Shown: positions 44,921 to 55,070, numbered from the stretch's first letter. The stretch: DNA of 64,000 nt from an uncultured Dysgonomonas sp. (GCA_900556485.1 USOX01000001.1:434001-498000); one strand, 5' to 3'. Translations and numbers: made by a program. Notes: generated by a model not told the origin, from the letters alone.

Positions 44921-47900
44921 TTATTTTTCTTTCACCACAACCTTAATACCTTGCGTATGCGATGTAAATTCAGGAGCATACAAGCATTGTATCGAGGTTA
45001 TGCCATTAGCATACTCTCCGCTACGGTTCACATATACAGGGTATTCCAATACATAAGTTCCTTTCGGTAAGCGGTCGAAATAGAAGTTTGTAGAAGCATC
45101 TCTGGTGGTTTGGTAATAGATTGTGCCATCAGCCCACTTCACACCCGATACTGTTTGTATAGGCTCGAAACATGGAGCACGCATATCTTTCAATTGCACA
45201 AATTCCATATCCCTGTCCACACGGACTACCAGACGCATTACAACTTTATCTCCAACTGTCAAAGGATTACTTTCTGAAACAGCAACAAGCGATTTACCCG
45301 CAGCACCATTTGTTTCCTTATACAGTTCTTTATTTATGTTCAACTCGCCCGAGTGGCTTGTTATCTTATCCAGATTTTCGAAATATTGCCAGTACATAGC
45401 GCCATAAGCAGGTTGAGTTCCTTGTTGTTCTACCTCAACCTTACCCATATTATTATTTATCTCAGACTTATTCCAGCTTGTTTTGAAATATCCTGTTCCG
45501 GCTTCTTTATTGTCCGGCTCTACAGTTTTACCGCCTACCGATATTTTAGTTGCTGTAACTTCTCCGCCAAACCAATCATTGCCTGTACTCAACAAGGCAT
45601 TTATTGCGTCTATAGTAGCATGAGTCGATTCCCACACCTGAGTTTGTTTTTGTTTCAGTAACCAACGTTTCATCATATCCATTTCTTTTTCTGATGCACC
45701 GTTTTCATACAAAGCCTCCATCAGGAAGGTATGCGTACTGATAGCCGACATCGACATAAATGCACGTCCTTTATTATTTGGCCAATACATTCCAAGGCTC
45801 TTATTCTGTACAGCATGTTCACGTATTGACTTCACAACTTTTGCAGCCAATTGTTTATCCCCGTTTCGTTCGAGAACAGCAGACAGGATAGACTTCTCAT
45901 ACAAGCCTAGTTTCGTCCAGTTTTTAGACGCCACATCTGTATAGAAGCGTTCAGCTTCACGTGTTTTCTGATCGATAGGAATATCACGGTAGAACGAACG
46001 TACATAGGCAAATTCCAACTGATTGGTAGAAACATAACTTGTTTTTTCCCAATTCTTATTGTTTTTCTTTAAGTTTTCGTAATCTTTCAGTATTTCGCCA
46101 TCAATGTAACGAAGTGCTTTCATCTGCATTTCTTTTATTTCCTGCGGATACTGTACCTGTCCGGTCTTTTGCAGCGAAGCATAACCATAAAGAATATACT
46201 GGGTAACAGACCTGTTAGGGAATAATCCTTTATACCATGCCCAACCACCATCAGATGTCATCAGCTCCGACAGTTTACGAGTTGCGGCATCGGTTAGTTG
46301 CTTCGTATTATTCAGGTCGAATAGTAATGATAGGCGTTGCATCTGTACTGTTTCGTCTTTGGCATCTAATACCCAAGGAGTTTCTTCCAATAGAACAGCT
46401 TTTAGCTCTTCATTTTTTTGTAGGTTCGAAACCAGTGTCTCTTTATCTCCACCTTGTTTCTTCCAGGCCTGTATCATAGCTGCTACTTTCGGATACTGAC
46501 GTACGATAGACGAGCCTAAAGTATTCACGTAATAGCTTGCAAACCAGTTAACAGCATTCTCGTTCGATGGATTACTCATTGTAGGCAATGCCTGAACTGC
46601 ATACCATGCAGGATTAGAAGCATATTCCAGTGTCAGTTTATAATTCTGTAGAGTAGACGAGTTATTTGCTATCAGCTTATCAAATGTAAAGGTGCTTTTT
46701 CCTGCATCAGTAACATCTATAGGCATTGTTTCGGTAACAAGCATACGGTTTGGCAATACAGCCAAAACGTGTTGTTCGCCGTCACTGAATGTTTCACTTT
46801 CGGCTACAATACGGCAACCGATCATATCTATATCCGAAGGTATATCAATTGTCCATCTGGCAGATACAGACTCATTTACATCTAAAACAAATGGTAGTCC
46901 TTGTTTTGGTCCCAGATCAAGAAGCTTATCTGTAATGGGATCGAAAAACTCAATACGGACTTTACCTGCTGTAGGAATATTTGAAAGATTCGATATTTTT
47001 GTAGAAATACTGGTCTTATCTCCCTGACGCACAAAACGAGGCATATTAGGTGTCACCATCAGTTCTTTTCGGGTAACAACCATTTGTTCCAATGTACCTG
47101 TGCGGAGGTCTTTATCATGAGCCAAAGCCCTGAAACGCCATGTAGTATTGCTTTCTGGTACGGTAAACGAAATAAGAGTTTCACCCTTTTCGTTAGTCCG
47201 AAGCTGAGGGTAGAAGAAAGCTGTCTCGTTGAAATTCTGACGGATTTGCGGAGCAGGAGCAGCTTCTTGTTGTAGTGCACCTCCTTTTAATTCCATTTCA
47301 TTAGGGTCACCTGCAGCAACAGCGTTCTCAGTCATAACAAATGCTGGGTCTAATGTCTTAAGGTCAGCTGCTACTCCCATCATTTCTCCTTGAGCAGCCG
47401 AAGGTACAGCCATTTCATTAGCTTTTACTACCGATGTCGAGCCTGTGAAAGACATTTTTCTTGCCCGACCTGCTACTACTCTTCCCTCGGAAGAGCTGAT
47501 AACACCTTTAAGAATATCATTATTACCAGTATAAATATAGTCGAACCAATTTACAATATCAATTGTGCGTGGTGAAAATTCAAAATATTTATTTTGATAG
47601 TCAAGGGCAAATCTCTGTGGATAATCGCTATTGTACCAGGAGAAATTGTAACTCACCGGATAATAGTTCGAATATCCTGTATATGGACGATTCATCCCCC
47701 AAGGGCTATATGGATAAAGCTTATCAAGCGAAGTATCATACATCGAAGCTAGTAGCTCTGCAGCTACAGGGTTTTCTTTGGCATCCTTTACACTGATAGT
47801 CCATGTTTCCGCTTCTCCCGGACGTAGTTTGTCGCGGAAAACTTCCAGTTTGATATTCAAATTGATATCTGCTTTTTCTTCCTCTTTCATCAATTGAATA

Positions 47901-50881
47901 TTCTGGCTGTACAACCTGCCATCTTTCACCGAAGTAAGCGACATATTCACTGCATCGCCATATTCTGCTTTATATGGTATTTTGATTAAGTAATTGCTAT
48001 CTTTTACTTTAACAATACGGCGTTCAAATACCTGACCTTTATTTGTCAATTGGTAAAGTACATATCGTTCGCTTCCTAATGTCCCGAATATGATTTCGGC
48101 ATCTTTTCCTTTCGCAAATTTCGTATTCTTTTGTACAAACCACTCATCGGTCTTTATCGGAGGTTTTTTATCTGAATAAGCATAAAGGATAAAATCTTTT
48201 TTCTCTTCTATCTCATTACCCTTGCTGTCGGTAGCTTTTACCTGCAGACGGTATTTACCCGAAGCAATTGATTTCAACTTATTTATAAGTTCGGCTTGTT
48301 CTCCTGTTTTGAAAGATGATTCAAATACTTTTTGTCCGGTCACATCCTTCTCATCCAATGTATAAAGGGCGTAGGTTCCAGATGTTTCTATCGGTTGTGC
48401 CTGTAAATTGCGAGCCTCTATATTGATCTTCGAATCGCTGCTTTTTTCTATCTGATCAGGGATATCAATATTTATCACCATCGATACATTTCCTACAGTA
48501 ATCGAAAATGTGTTAGACTGTGTTTCTCCATTCAGGTCGGTAACAGTTGCTGTAACATCGAATGTATAGATTTGCTTGTCCGAAGCAATACGGAACAACG
48601 GCTTATTACCATCTCCCGCCTCAGGTGTAAATACTATTTCGAAAGAGCCATCCTCTTTTGTTTGCACAGTTCCATCTGCAAACGGCGATTGGTTACCGGA
48701 GCGCCAAGGCCACAGGCTGAATTGCTGACGGTTTATATTATATGTAACCTCTGCATCCTGCAAGCTTATCCCTGAGAAGTTTTTAGCATATCCTTTCAGT
48801 GTGATTTCTTCACCGAACGAATATGTTTTATCTATTTTATCAAAAGTAATTTCGAATGTAGGTCGTTTATACTCTTCTACATTGAAATAAAAGTCTGCTT
48901 CTCCATCAACATCTATATGATACTGACCTAATAAGCCGGATGGAGGCAGTACAAATTCGCCCGATATAGATCCAAATTCATTTGTGAAAATTTGCTTTTC
49001 GGCTACAACATCATCATTGACATTATATAACTTGACGTCATAAACCTTGTTTGTAATTAATTTCGATTTCGAATCAGTTGCAATGGCTTTGAAATATACA
49101 GTCTGTCCCGGACGATAAATTCCGCGGTCTGTGAATACACTTACATATTCTTCTGTATTCTCATTCGTATTATTATTATCTACCCACTGATAATCATTAC
49201 CGTAAATATTTACTTCTTTCGAATAGGTATCATTACCCAAAGATACTTTGTACTTTCCCCGATAATAATCATTCTTATTTTCATTCTTGTCTTTGTATAT
49301 GGCCAAGCCTAACTCATTGGTTTGAAGCACAGCTAAAGGACTGGATGAGTTATCGTCTGCTTTGTTGTTTGAATATATTTTTACCTCAGCATTTTTTACA
49401 GGCTTGCCACTTATACGGTCTACTACAAATATTTCGTACTCATTACGGGCACTGTTGCGGAAATAGCTGATAAGTGCCGAAACAGTGAAGTCGAATTTTG
49501 CATTACTCCTGTACTCTTTTGAATTTATGTCTTCCAGCACATCTTTGCTCAGGATGCTGAAACAATAATCACCAAAAGGTAATTCTCCCAGGCTTAGAGA
49601 AAGTGTATCGTTGCTATATGTAGTAGACGAGGCTAATGTTAATGGATATTCTCTAACTACACTATACTCCTTATTCTCTACTTTATATAGAGTGAATACA
49701 GGTTTCTCAGGCATAGCCTGTATATTTTTATGCAGTACTTCCAGTTTAATGTCTTTACCGGGATATTGCAACTCTGATCCTTTGATAGACAAAGCTGGCA
49801 TTTCTAAATCGACTAGCCTGTTCTTCAGCTTATTAATGGCCTCATAATTGGGGTAGTCTTTGGTTCCTTTTTGCAACCATTCGTATATTTTCTTATTGTT
49901 CCCCTCAGGAGCTTTATAATTATATCCGAACGAAGAAGTAAGCCTGTCTATTATTTCCGCAGCTGTATCATTTTCCTTATAGTTTTCATATAATGAGGTA
50001 TAGGCTTCGGCCAGCTTATCACCCGATAATGTTCTGGAATTCTGTCCCAGAAAAGCAATCCTGTCTATATCGAGCAGAATAACCGTAGGAGTCATATTGC
50101 GGCTCAGTAAGTCCTTCAAATACTCTTGATAATAATTCAATATATGCCCTTGACTTTCATTTTCTTTAATGTCTAGTGTGATATATTCGCGGGCAGGAAG
50201 GGTTAATTTATCAATTTCAATGCCCGACGTTAGTGACGGATCAAATTCATAGTATCCTGTCATCAGTTTAGCTATTCCTATCGAGCGCAGTTTCAGAAAA
50301 TCGTATAGGGTAGGGTAGTACTTCTGTGCTACATTCCCAAGTTTTATTATATCATCATATTCTTTTGTAGTGTGCTTCTTAAGGGTAGCTTCTTCCTTTA
50401 CCGAAAGAGCTATGTTTTCGGCAATCTTATCTGCAAAAATATTACGCGGCCATTCCCTTATATCTTCGGGAACAGTGCCTGTCAGATTAGTACGGCGGTT
50501 TATTTGCCATCTGTTATTATTGTAATAATCGGCATACAGCTCAGCCAGCATAGAGTGCAATAATGCTTTTTCAGACTGGTTTGTTGTTTTCCCGATCAGG
50601 TTTTGGAAGTCCGTAATCAGGTTCTCCCTATCATCTTTGTCTATTTGTTTTTTGTATTTATTCTTATATATCAGGGCTTTTATTGCCTGTATATTATTAT
50701 TATCAGCAATAGCCTCCTGCAGTATCTTATCTACCACTTTCGAAGCCGATTGTGGCAGGCTCAGGTCTTCGTTTTCCGCTACCTGCTTCCATTGTTCTTC
50801 GTACTTATTATTTGTCATCTGTGCCGAAAGGGTTATACTTGTAATTAATAGTAAACCGATAAAAATTATCTTCTTCCTCAT
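44921..50881 (-). CDS. Alpha-2-macroglobulin family protein without thioester
   Basis: 1986 residues with a signal peptide ending ITLSAQ. Bacterial A2Ms guard the periplasm or envelope against proteases. Seen: an N-terminal helical/TPR-like region (about 25-370), repeated macroglobulin sandwiches including VFTDRGIYRPGQTVYFKA (MG2-like, about 583), a low-complexity bait-like region (about 1120-1205), the A2M core FNETAFFYPQLRTNEKGETL (about 1213), and the alpha-helical toroid (about 1400-1750). Where thioester proteins have GCGEQ, this one reads TMSNPSNENAVNW, so the thioester is absent. Followed by the L,D-transpeptidase gene. Confidence 0.92.
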   Translation of the reverse strand: MRKKIIFIGLLLITSITLSAQMTNNKYEEQWKQVAENEDLSLPQSASKVVDKILQEAIADNNNIQAIKALIYKNKYKKQIDKDDRENLITDFQNLIGKTTNQSEKALLHSMLAELYADYYNNNRWQINRRTNLTGTVPEDIREWPRNIFADKIAENIALSVKEEATLKKHTTKEYDDIIKLGNVAQKYYPTLYDFLKLRSIGIAKLMTGYYEFDPSLTSGIEIDKLTLPAREYITLDIKENESQGHILNYYQEYLKDLLSRNMTPTVILLDIDRIAFLGQNSRTLSGDKLAEAYTSLYENYKENDTAAEIIDRLTSSFGYNYKAPEGNNKKIYEWLQKGTKDYPNYEAINKLKNRLVDLEMPALSIKGSELQYPGKDIKLEVLHKNIQAMPEKPVFTLYKVENKEYSVVREYPLTLASSTTYSNDTLSLSLGELPFGDYCFSILSKDVLEDINSKEYRSNAKFDFTVSALISYFRNSARNEYEIFVVDRISGKPVKNAEVKIYSNNKADDNSSSPLAVLQTNELGLAIYKDKNENKNDYYRGKYKVSLGNDTYSKEVNIYGNDYQWVDNNNTNENTEEYVSVFTDRGIYRPGQTVYFKAIATDSKSKLITNKVYDVKLYNVNDDVVAEKQIFTNEFGSISGEFVLPPSGLLGQYHIDVDGEADFYFNVEEYKRPTFEITFDKIDKTYSFGEEITLKGYAKNFSGISLQDAEVTYNINRQQFSLWPWRSGNQSPFADGTVQTKEDGSFEIVFTPEAGDGNKPLFRIASDKQIYTFDVTATVTDLNGETQSNTFSITVGNVSMVINIDIPDQIEKSSDSKINIEARNLQAQPIETSGTYALYTLDEKDVTGQKVFESSFKTGEQAELINKLKSIASGKYRLQVKATDSKGNEIEEKKDFILYAYSDKKPPIKTDEWFVQKNTKFAKGKDAEIIFGTLGSERYVLYQLTNKGQVFERRIVKVKDSNYLIKIPYKAEYGDAVNMSLTSVKDGRLYSQNIQLMKEEEKADINLNIKLEVFRDKLRPGEAETWTISVKDAKENPVAAELLASMYDTSLDKLYPYSPWGMNRPYTGYSNYYPVSYNFSWYNSDYPQRFALDYQNKYFEFSPRTIDIVNWFDYIYTGNNDILKGVISSSEGRVVAGRARKMSFTGSTSVVKANEMAVPSAAQGEMMGVAADLKTLDPAFVMTENAVAAGDPNEMELKGGALQQEAAPAPQIRQNFNETAFFYPQLRTNEKGETLISFTVPESNTTWRFRALAHDKDLRTGTLEQMVVTRKELMVTPNMPRFVRQGDKTSISTKISNLSNIPTAGKVRIEFFDPITDKLLDLGPKQGLPFVLDVNESVSARWTIDIPSDIDMIGCRIVAESETFSDGEQHVLAVLPNRMLVTETMPIDVTDAGKSTFTFDKLIANNSSTLQNYKLTLEYASNPAWYAVQALPTMSNPSNENAVNWFASYYVNTLGSSIVRQYPKVAAMIQAWKKQGGDKETLVSNLQKNEELKAVLLEETPWVLDAKDETVQMQRLSLLFDLNNTKQLTDAATRKLSELMTSDGGWAWYKGLFPNRSVTQYILYGYASLQKTGQVQYPQEIKEMQMKALRYIDGEILKDYENLKKNNKNWEKTSYVSTNQLEFAYVRSFYRDIPIDQKTREAERFYTDVASKNWTKLGLYEKSILSAVLERNGDKQLAAKVVKSIREHAVQNKSLGMYWPNNKGRAFMSMSAISTHTFLMEALYENGASEKEMDMMKRWLLKQKQTQVWESTHATIDAINALLSTGNDWFGGEVTATKISVGGKTVEPDNKEAGTGYFKTSWNKSEINNNMGKVEVEQQGTQPAYGAMYWQYFENLDKITSHSGELNINKELYKETNGAAGKSLVAVSESNPLTVGDKVVMRLVVRVDRDMEFVQLKDMRAPCFEPIQTVSGVKWADGTIYYQTTRDASTNFYFDRLPKGTYVLEYPVYVNRSGEYANGITSIQCLYAPEFTSHTQGIKVVVKEK

Positions 50882-50966
50882 ATTTATTGATTTTTCTATA
50901 CGAATAGATTATTTTATGCTGGGATATTCACATGCTACAACGTTAATAGATTCTAAAAAAGTGTAT

Positions 50967-51323
50967 TTATTTCGTCAGGTACATGCCCAGAGCCACAGCT
51001 CCGAAACCTATAACACAACTCAACAGTGTATAAACAATTGCCATTAGTATTTGGTTGCTTTCGAATAGTGTTATATTTTCGCTGGCAAAAGTAGAAAATG
51101 TTGTAAAACCTCCGCAAAAGCCTGTAATAAGTAAAAAGCGCAGATTGTTTTCCGGGATAAGGTTCGAAAACAACCCGATACAAAAACATCCTAATATATT
51201 TACTGTAAAGGTGGCTATAGGAAAAGGATATGGTTCTATCCTTGTAATAAAGACAGAAGTAAGGAAACGAAGTATGCTTCCTACAGCTCCACCAGCACCT
51301 ACCAATAATATTTGTTTTATCAT
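50967..51323 (-). CDS. crcB: Fluoride ion channel (Fluc)
   Basis: 118 residues, four membrane helices, dimeric fluoride exporter. Family marks: GAGGAVGSILRFLTS at the N-terminus, PIATFTVNILGCFCIGLF (the conserved Asn), and GFCGGFTTFSTFASE with the sodium-site turn. No fluoride riboswitch is recognisable upstream. A family-E end fragment lies 25 bp before the start codon. Confidence 0.95.
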   Translation of the reverse strand: MIKQILLVGAGGAVGSILRFLTSVFITRIEPYPFPIATFTVNILGCFCIGLFSNLIPENNLRFLLITGFCGGFTTFSTFASENITLFESNQILMAIVYTLLSCVIGFGAVALGMYLTK

Positions 51324-51347
51324 TCTTCAAATTTACATGATTAATTC

Positions 51348-51370
51348 AGAGTCTGTTAAATTTTTCGCAA
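51348..51370. repeat. Family E, single end
   Basis: AGAGTCTGTTAAATTTTTCG matches the terminal inverted repeat of the element at 4745-4941, without a partner end nearby. Confidence 0.55.
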
Positions 51371-51498
51371 ATATTTTTTAGTATAGATGAAGATCAGAAT
51401 AAAGTTGCTGCATTAAGGATAAGAAGATATTTTTGAAATATCTTTGTGGTTAAAAGTCAAGACGACTTCGTTATCAAATTTTTACAGGTAATATCAAA

Positions 51499-52197
51499 AT
51501 GAAGAAAAGAGCCATATTCAACTGGAGTGGAGGAAAAGACTCCGCTTTAGCCCTATATAAAGTACTGGAAAGCAATGAATACGAAATAGTATCTTTGCTA
51601 ACCACTATCAGTGACGAGACTCAACAATCATCCATGCACCTCATCCCCACAGGGCTTTTGGAGCAGCAAGCAGCAAAAATAGATATCCCTCTTTACAAAG
51701 TAATGCTTCCCTCTTCGGGCTTGGAAGGATATGAAAACCAGATGAAAAAGGCCATTCAACACTTCAAAGAAATAGGTGTAACACATGCTATATTCGGCGA
51801 TATATTTTTGAGCGATGTGAAGTCCTACCGCGAAAATCAATTGCGGCCTTATGGTATAGAAGTTGTGGAGCCTCTTTGGAATAAAAGTTCGGACGAAGTA
51901 ATAGAAGATTTCCTGGCTTCCGGTATCCGTACAAAGATTGTAGTTACACAAGCTGATAAATTAGATGAGTCTTTTGTAGGGCAGGATATAACCAGAGAAT
52001 TAATAAACCGTCTCCCGGTCGGAGTCGATCCTTGTGGCGAAAATGGAGAATATCATACACTGGTTTATGACGGACCTATATTTAAGCAACCCTTAGACTT
52101 TACTCTTGGCAAGCCTCAAAAGCTAAGCTACGATATAAAACTGGATTCGGGCGAAACACAAACATTCGAATACTGGCATACTCCTATAATTGAATAA
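51499..52197 (+). CDS. Dph6-like ATP-dependent amide ligase (PP-loop)
   Basis: 232 residues of the diphthine-ammonia ligase (MJ0570/YjbN-like) group. N-terminal PP-loop AIFNWSGGKDSALALYK, then SLLTTISDETQQSSMH, and AIFGDIFLSDVKSYRENQLR; the DPCGENGEYHTLVYDGPIF block near the end is the family hallmark. Bacteria lack diphthamide, so the substrate must differ and is unknown. Monocistronic; a 'ctttgtggttaaaa' repeat lies upstream. Confidence 0.88.
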   Translation: MKKRAIFNWSGGKDSALALYKVLESNEYEIVSLLTTISDETQQSSMHLIPTGLLEQQAAKIDIPLYKVMLPSSGLEGYENQMKKAIQHFKEIGVTHAIFGDIFLSDVKSYRENQLRPYGIEVVEPLWNKSSDEVIEDFLASGIRTKIVVTQADKLDESFVGQDITRELINRLPVGVDPCGENGEYHTLVYDGPIFKQPLDFTLGKPQKLSYDIKLDSGETQTFEYWHTPIIE

Positions 52198-52267
52198 TAA
52201 ATTCTATTCATTTAATATGAGTTCGATATGATAGTATTTGATTTCAATTAGTTATATTTTTTTTCTT

Positions 52268-52336
52268 CGTGAACTTTGTGTAGAACTTAGTGGCCTTTGT
52301 TTTTAAATTTTAATTTTTACCACAAAGGGCACGGAG
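52268..52336. repeat. Inverted repeat 'cgtg-ctttgtg ... cacaaag-gcacg'
   Basis: CTTCGTGAACTTTGTG on the left mirrors CACAAAGGGCACGGAG on the right. It resembles the longer form of the 'ctctgtggttaaa' repeats seen at 25121, 37358, 38722, 39822 and 51440. Confidence 0.5.
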
Positions 52337-52458
52337 CTTTGATTACGCACAGCATATATAGATTAATAAAACTATTAATTGAAAAAAAATCACTCCCATT
52401 TATGGAATCCCGAAGACTATTCTCTCTATATAGTAGAAAAACCTAAAAAAGATGCGTT

Positions 52459-52827
52459 ATGAGTAGATCGGCAATATTTCCAATATGTTTCTTTATCCTT
52501 TTGGCATCGTATCCATTATACCATTTCAAAGGAAAAGAACAAACCAAAAAGAGAGAAGCTTATATAGAGCAATTGAGAGCAGAGGGCGCAATACAAAACA
52601 GTATCGCAGCACCGCCCCAGACAGGACATGCCATACCTACTACCCACGCGGCAATACTTACCGCCGAAGCCATACTAAAAAATCAGTATGGTGAGGATGC
52701 AAAGAATATAAAGCCTTACAATGTGAGCTTGGATAATGATGTTTGGACTGTATTTGTTTCGTCCCCAAGCAAGAATAATCTAGCACCAATCTTAATCGAT
52801 AAAATAAATGGAAAAATATTGAAATAA
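52459..52827 (+). CDS. NTF2-fold immunity-like protein, membrane-anchored
   Basis: 122 residues: one N-terminal membrane segment (about 4-21), a Lys/Glu-rich linker, then a domain with TAEAILKNQYGEDAKNIKPY, NVSLDNDVWTVFVS and LIDKINGKILK, matching the NTF2-fold immunity domain group. Such domains often protect against polymorphic toxins, but no toxin gene is adjacent, so the role may be different. Terminator at 52854-52917. Confidence 0.72.
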   Translation: MSRSAIFPICFFILLASYPLYHFKGKEQTKKREAYIEQLRAEGAIQNSIAAPPQTGHAIPTTHAAILTAEAILKNQYGEDAKNIKPYNVSLDNDVWTVFVSSPSKNNLAPILIDKINGKILK

Positions 52828-52853
52828 AAAGTTGCGGCTAACCCCTTAGCCTT

Positions 52854-52917
52854 CCAGTCCGGCAAAACACGAAATTCTCCCTGAATTCATCTTCGTCAGT
52901 TTTCCGGGCTGGTTTTT
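52854..52917 (+). terminator. Terminator with long loop
   Basis: CCAGTCCGG (52854) pairs with CCGGGCTGG (52904) with one wobble, followed by TTTTT; the loop is about 40 nt. Confidence 0.6.
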
Positions 52918-52924
52918 AATAATT

Positions 52925-53003
52925 AAAAATGAAGAGTGAAAAATGAAAAATAATGTGAAATGGAAATAATAATTTATTCTTCATTCTTCATTTTAAATTT
53001 CTC
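52925..53003. repeat. Inverted repeat 'aatgaagaatgaaaaatg' (family D), copy 1
   Basis: AAAAATGAAGAGTGAAAAAT on the left and TTATTCTTCATTCTTCATTT on the right are opposed. The right arm covers the end of the GNAT gene. Confidence 0.7.
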
Positions 53004-53399
53004 ATTGCTCATCACCACATAATCATAATTATTCTTCGAAAAACGAATATCAGTTTCCTCATATCCGAATTTCTTATAAAAACCGGAAGCATCTGTACGC
53101 GCATTGCACCATAAACGGTCAAATTTCATATCGTTAGCATAATCTACAAGCCATTGCATCAAAGCCGAAGCATATCCCTTCCCTTGCATATTGGTACGGG
53201 TTGCCAGCTTACGGAACTGTACCTCACGTCCGTGTAAAAATATAGACATTCCGGCTACCAGCTCTTCGTTTTCGAAAACGCCTATGTGTAATCCCATAGG
53301 ATCATCATCTAGTTTTACAAAATCTATATCCTTATCAGGATACATCACCTCTTGTCTGAGCTTCAGTATATCATCGTAAGCAGCTTCATTAATTATCAT
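52974..53399 (-). CDS. GNAT family N-acetyltransferase
   Basis: 141 residues. Acetyl-CoA-binding motif A: LATRTNMQGKGYASALMQWL (the Q-x-x-G-x-G/A part), then FDRLWCNARTDASGFYKKFGYEETD, typical of small GNATs. Substrate unknown. The last ten residues (NEKFKMKNEE) are encoded by a family-D repeat arm, so the natural C-terminus was probably replaced by repeat sequence. It follows the DUF3943 gene by 6 bp on the same strand. Confidence 0.9.
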   Translation of the reverse strand: MIINEAAYDDILKLRQEVMYPDKDIDFVKLDDDPMGLHIGVFENEELVAGMSIFLHGREVQFRKLATRTNMQGKGYASALMQWLVDYANDMKFDRLWCNARTDASGFYKKFGYEETDIRFSKNNYDYVVMSNEKFKMKNEE

Positions 53400-53405
53400 C
53401 GTATT

Positions 53406-54887
53406 TTAGAATTTATAGGTTAACATCAAACGCCCTTCCGATGTTCGAGAAAATACATCGTCAAAATAGCGGTAATTAGTATCGCGTGTATAATTATTGT
53501 ATATTCCTGTCAGAAAAAGCCGGTCTCTTACTTTCAAATCGGTACGAAGGCTGAAAGCGTGAAGAATAGCTTGCGAACGGTCGCCCTGATAATTGAATTC
53601 ATGAACATCTATAGCATCCCAGTCTATATCTTCGGGATACCCCTTCCATGTAAACATCCTGTATATTTCGTGCGAGGCGCTGACGCTGAATTTGTCACGA
53701 TAAACAAGATTAGCTCCTATCTTAGTACTGAACCCGCTGGCAAGATTATAATTTCTTTGATCTACTACATAATGGTCGCTCAATGTACCTCCCAATATTA
53801 CAACATTGGTATGCAGAAAAGCATTGAAATCCCAATGGCGAAAACGCTTGGTCTTATATATAAACCCTGTACCGGCAGAGGCAGGTGTACAAAATTTGTA
53901 AGGGATACGGTTGGATACACTCGAAATAGTATCCGAATCGTAATAATCGAAGTGCTGATAGAAACCAAAGCTCAGAAAATCATTCTTATCATCCACTACA
54001 TCAGTTACGTACAAGCGTCCTATAATATTTAATTGGCTGAGGAAGGGTTGTGAGCTATGTATATTAAGGTTACCCTTGAACGAAAAATAATCGTAAGGCT
54101 TTTCATTTTCGGAAGAATAGCGGTCTCCATATTCAATATTTATGTCGAGAGCAGCTCCCACTCCTTTGTCCAGAATCTCACCTTTCAGCTCCAATGCCCG
54201 CACTCCGGCCGAAATTTCTACAGCTACATCCGGTATTCCGAATTGTTTACCCGAAGTAGGACGCTTACGCCATGCATCGCCATTAAGTATACGGGTAAGT
54301 CCTCTGGTGGGTGCAATAATCAATCCTGCCAACTCACGCCCAAATCGTTCTCTTCCGGTTTTCCGGTCGTCGAGTACCAGATCGGAAGTGCGATAAAGTG
54401 TTTCTCCCAAAGCAAGCCCTCCTATAGGTGTGGCTATAATATCGTTAAAAGAAGGATATTCGTTTTCCATAAACAACTCCCACATGGCACTTCCGCCGAG
54501 TGCAAAACCACCCGATTCCCAAAAGTTGAATCCTCTCGAACGTGCCGAGTTGAAATATAAACTACCATGATAGGGATGAAGGAACATATTGGTTCCCATT
54601 TGGTCGTTATCCCATACAAACTTATGTTTGAGGTTTGTTTTTATTGTACTCCAGTTGATATAAGCAAATTCTTCTTTAGCTACATAGCGGTTAAATCCCC
54701 ATATAGTCATATTAAGCCCTACCACTTCTAACGCCGCACCTAAAGCGTCTTTTTTACCATAAAAGGCAATGTCGATGGAGTCGGCTGGTTTAGGATTTAC
54801 AACCGTTCTACGCATTGTAAACTGTGCATAAGAAGATAGGGAAACAATAACAAAGAATAGTATTGTTAATAGGAGTTTTTTTTGCAT
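53406..54887 (-). CDS. DUF3943 outer-membrane protein
   Basis: 493 residues with a signal peptide ending SSYAQ. The N-terminal half matches DUF3943: VWDNDQMGTNMFLHPYHGSL, YFNSARSRGFNFWESGGFAL, GETLYRTSDLVLDD and GRELAGLIIAPTRGLTR. The C-terminal half has alternating strands and ends in YKF, as expected for an outer-membrane barrel. Function unknown. The GNAT gene follows 6 bp later, probably one transcript. Confidence 0.88.
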   Translation of the reverse strand: MQKKLLLTILFFVIVSLSSYAQFTMRRTVVNPKPADSIDIAFYGKKDALGAALEVVGLNMTIWGFNRYVAKEEFAYINWSTIKTNLKHKFVWDNDQMGTNMFLHPYHGSLYFNSARSRGFNFWESGGFALGGSAMWELFMENEYPSFNDIIATPIGGLALGETLYRTSDLVLDDRKTGRERFGRELAGLIIAPTRGLTRILNGDAWRKRPTSGKQFGIPDVAVEISAGVRALELKGEILDKGVGAALDINIEYGDRYSSENEKPYDYFSFKGNLNIHSSQPFLSQLNIIGRLYVTDVVDDKNDFLSFGFYQHFDYYDSDTISSVSNRIPYKFCTPASAGTGFIYKTKRFRHWDFNAFLHTNVVILGGTLSDHYVVDQRNYNLASGFSTKIGANLVYRDKFSVSASHEIYRMFTWKGYPEDIDWDAIDVHEFNYQGDRSQAILHAFSLRTDLKVRDRLFLTGIYNNYTRDTNYRYFDDVFSRTSEGRLMLTYKF

Positions 54888-54901
54888 TAAATGACTTTTT
54901 T

Positions 54902-54992
54902 CAGTTATGAATTATGAATTATAAGTTATGAATTGTAAGCAAAATAATCTAAAATATAGCAACTTATAGCTCATAACCTATAACCTATAACT
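54902..54992. repeat. Family A inverted repeat
   Basis: AGTTATGAATTATGAATTAT on the left faces ATAACCTATAACCTATAACT on the right. It lies just upstream of the DUF3943 start, near a family-D copy. Confidence 0.72.
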
Positions 54993-55070
54993 TCTTCGCT
55001 TTGTATCAAAGAATCCATTTGATCTTTTAACAATTTAACAATTTTTTCATCCGATTGTTCAGAATGTATA

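Noticed and set aside
50953..51330. 125-codon ORF in another frame of crcB
   Set aside because: Same stretch as the CrcB frame, which has the fluoride channel motifs.
51324..51498. Fluoride riboswitch before crcB
   Set aside because: No recognisable aptamer core; the only feature is a family-E repeat end.
52459..52827. Toxin-immunity locus around the NTF2-fold protein
   Set aside because: No toxin, VgrG, Rhs or other secretion gene is adjacent.
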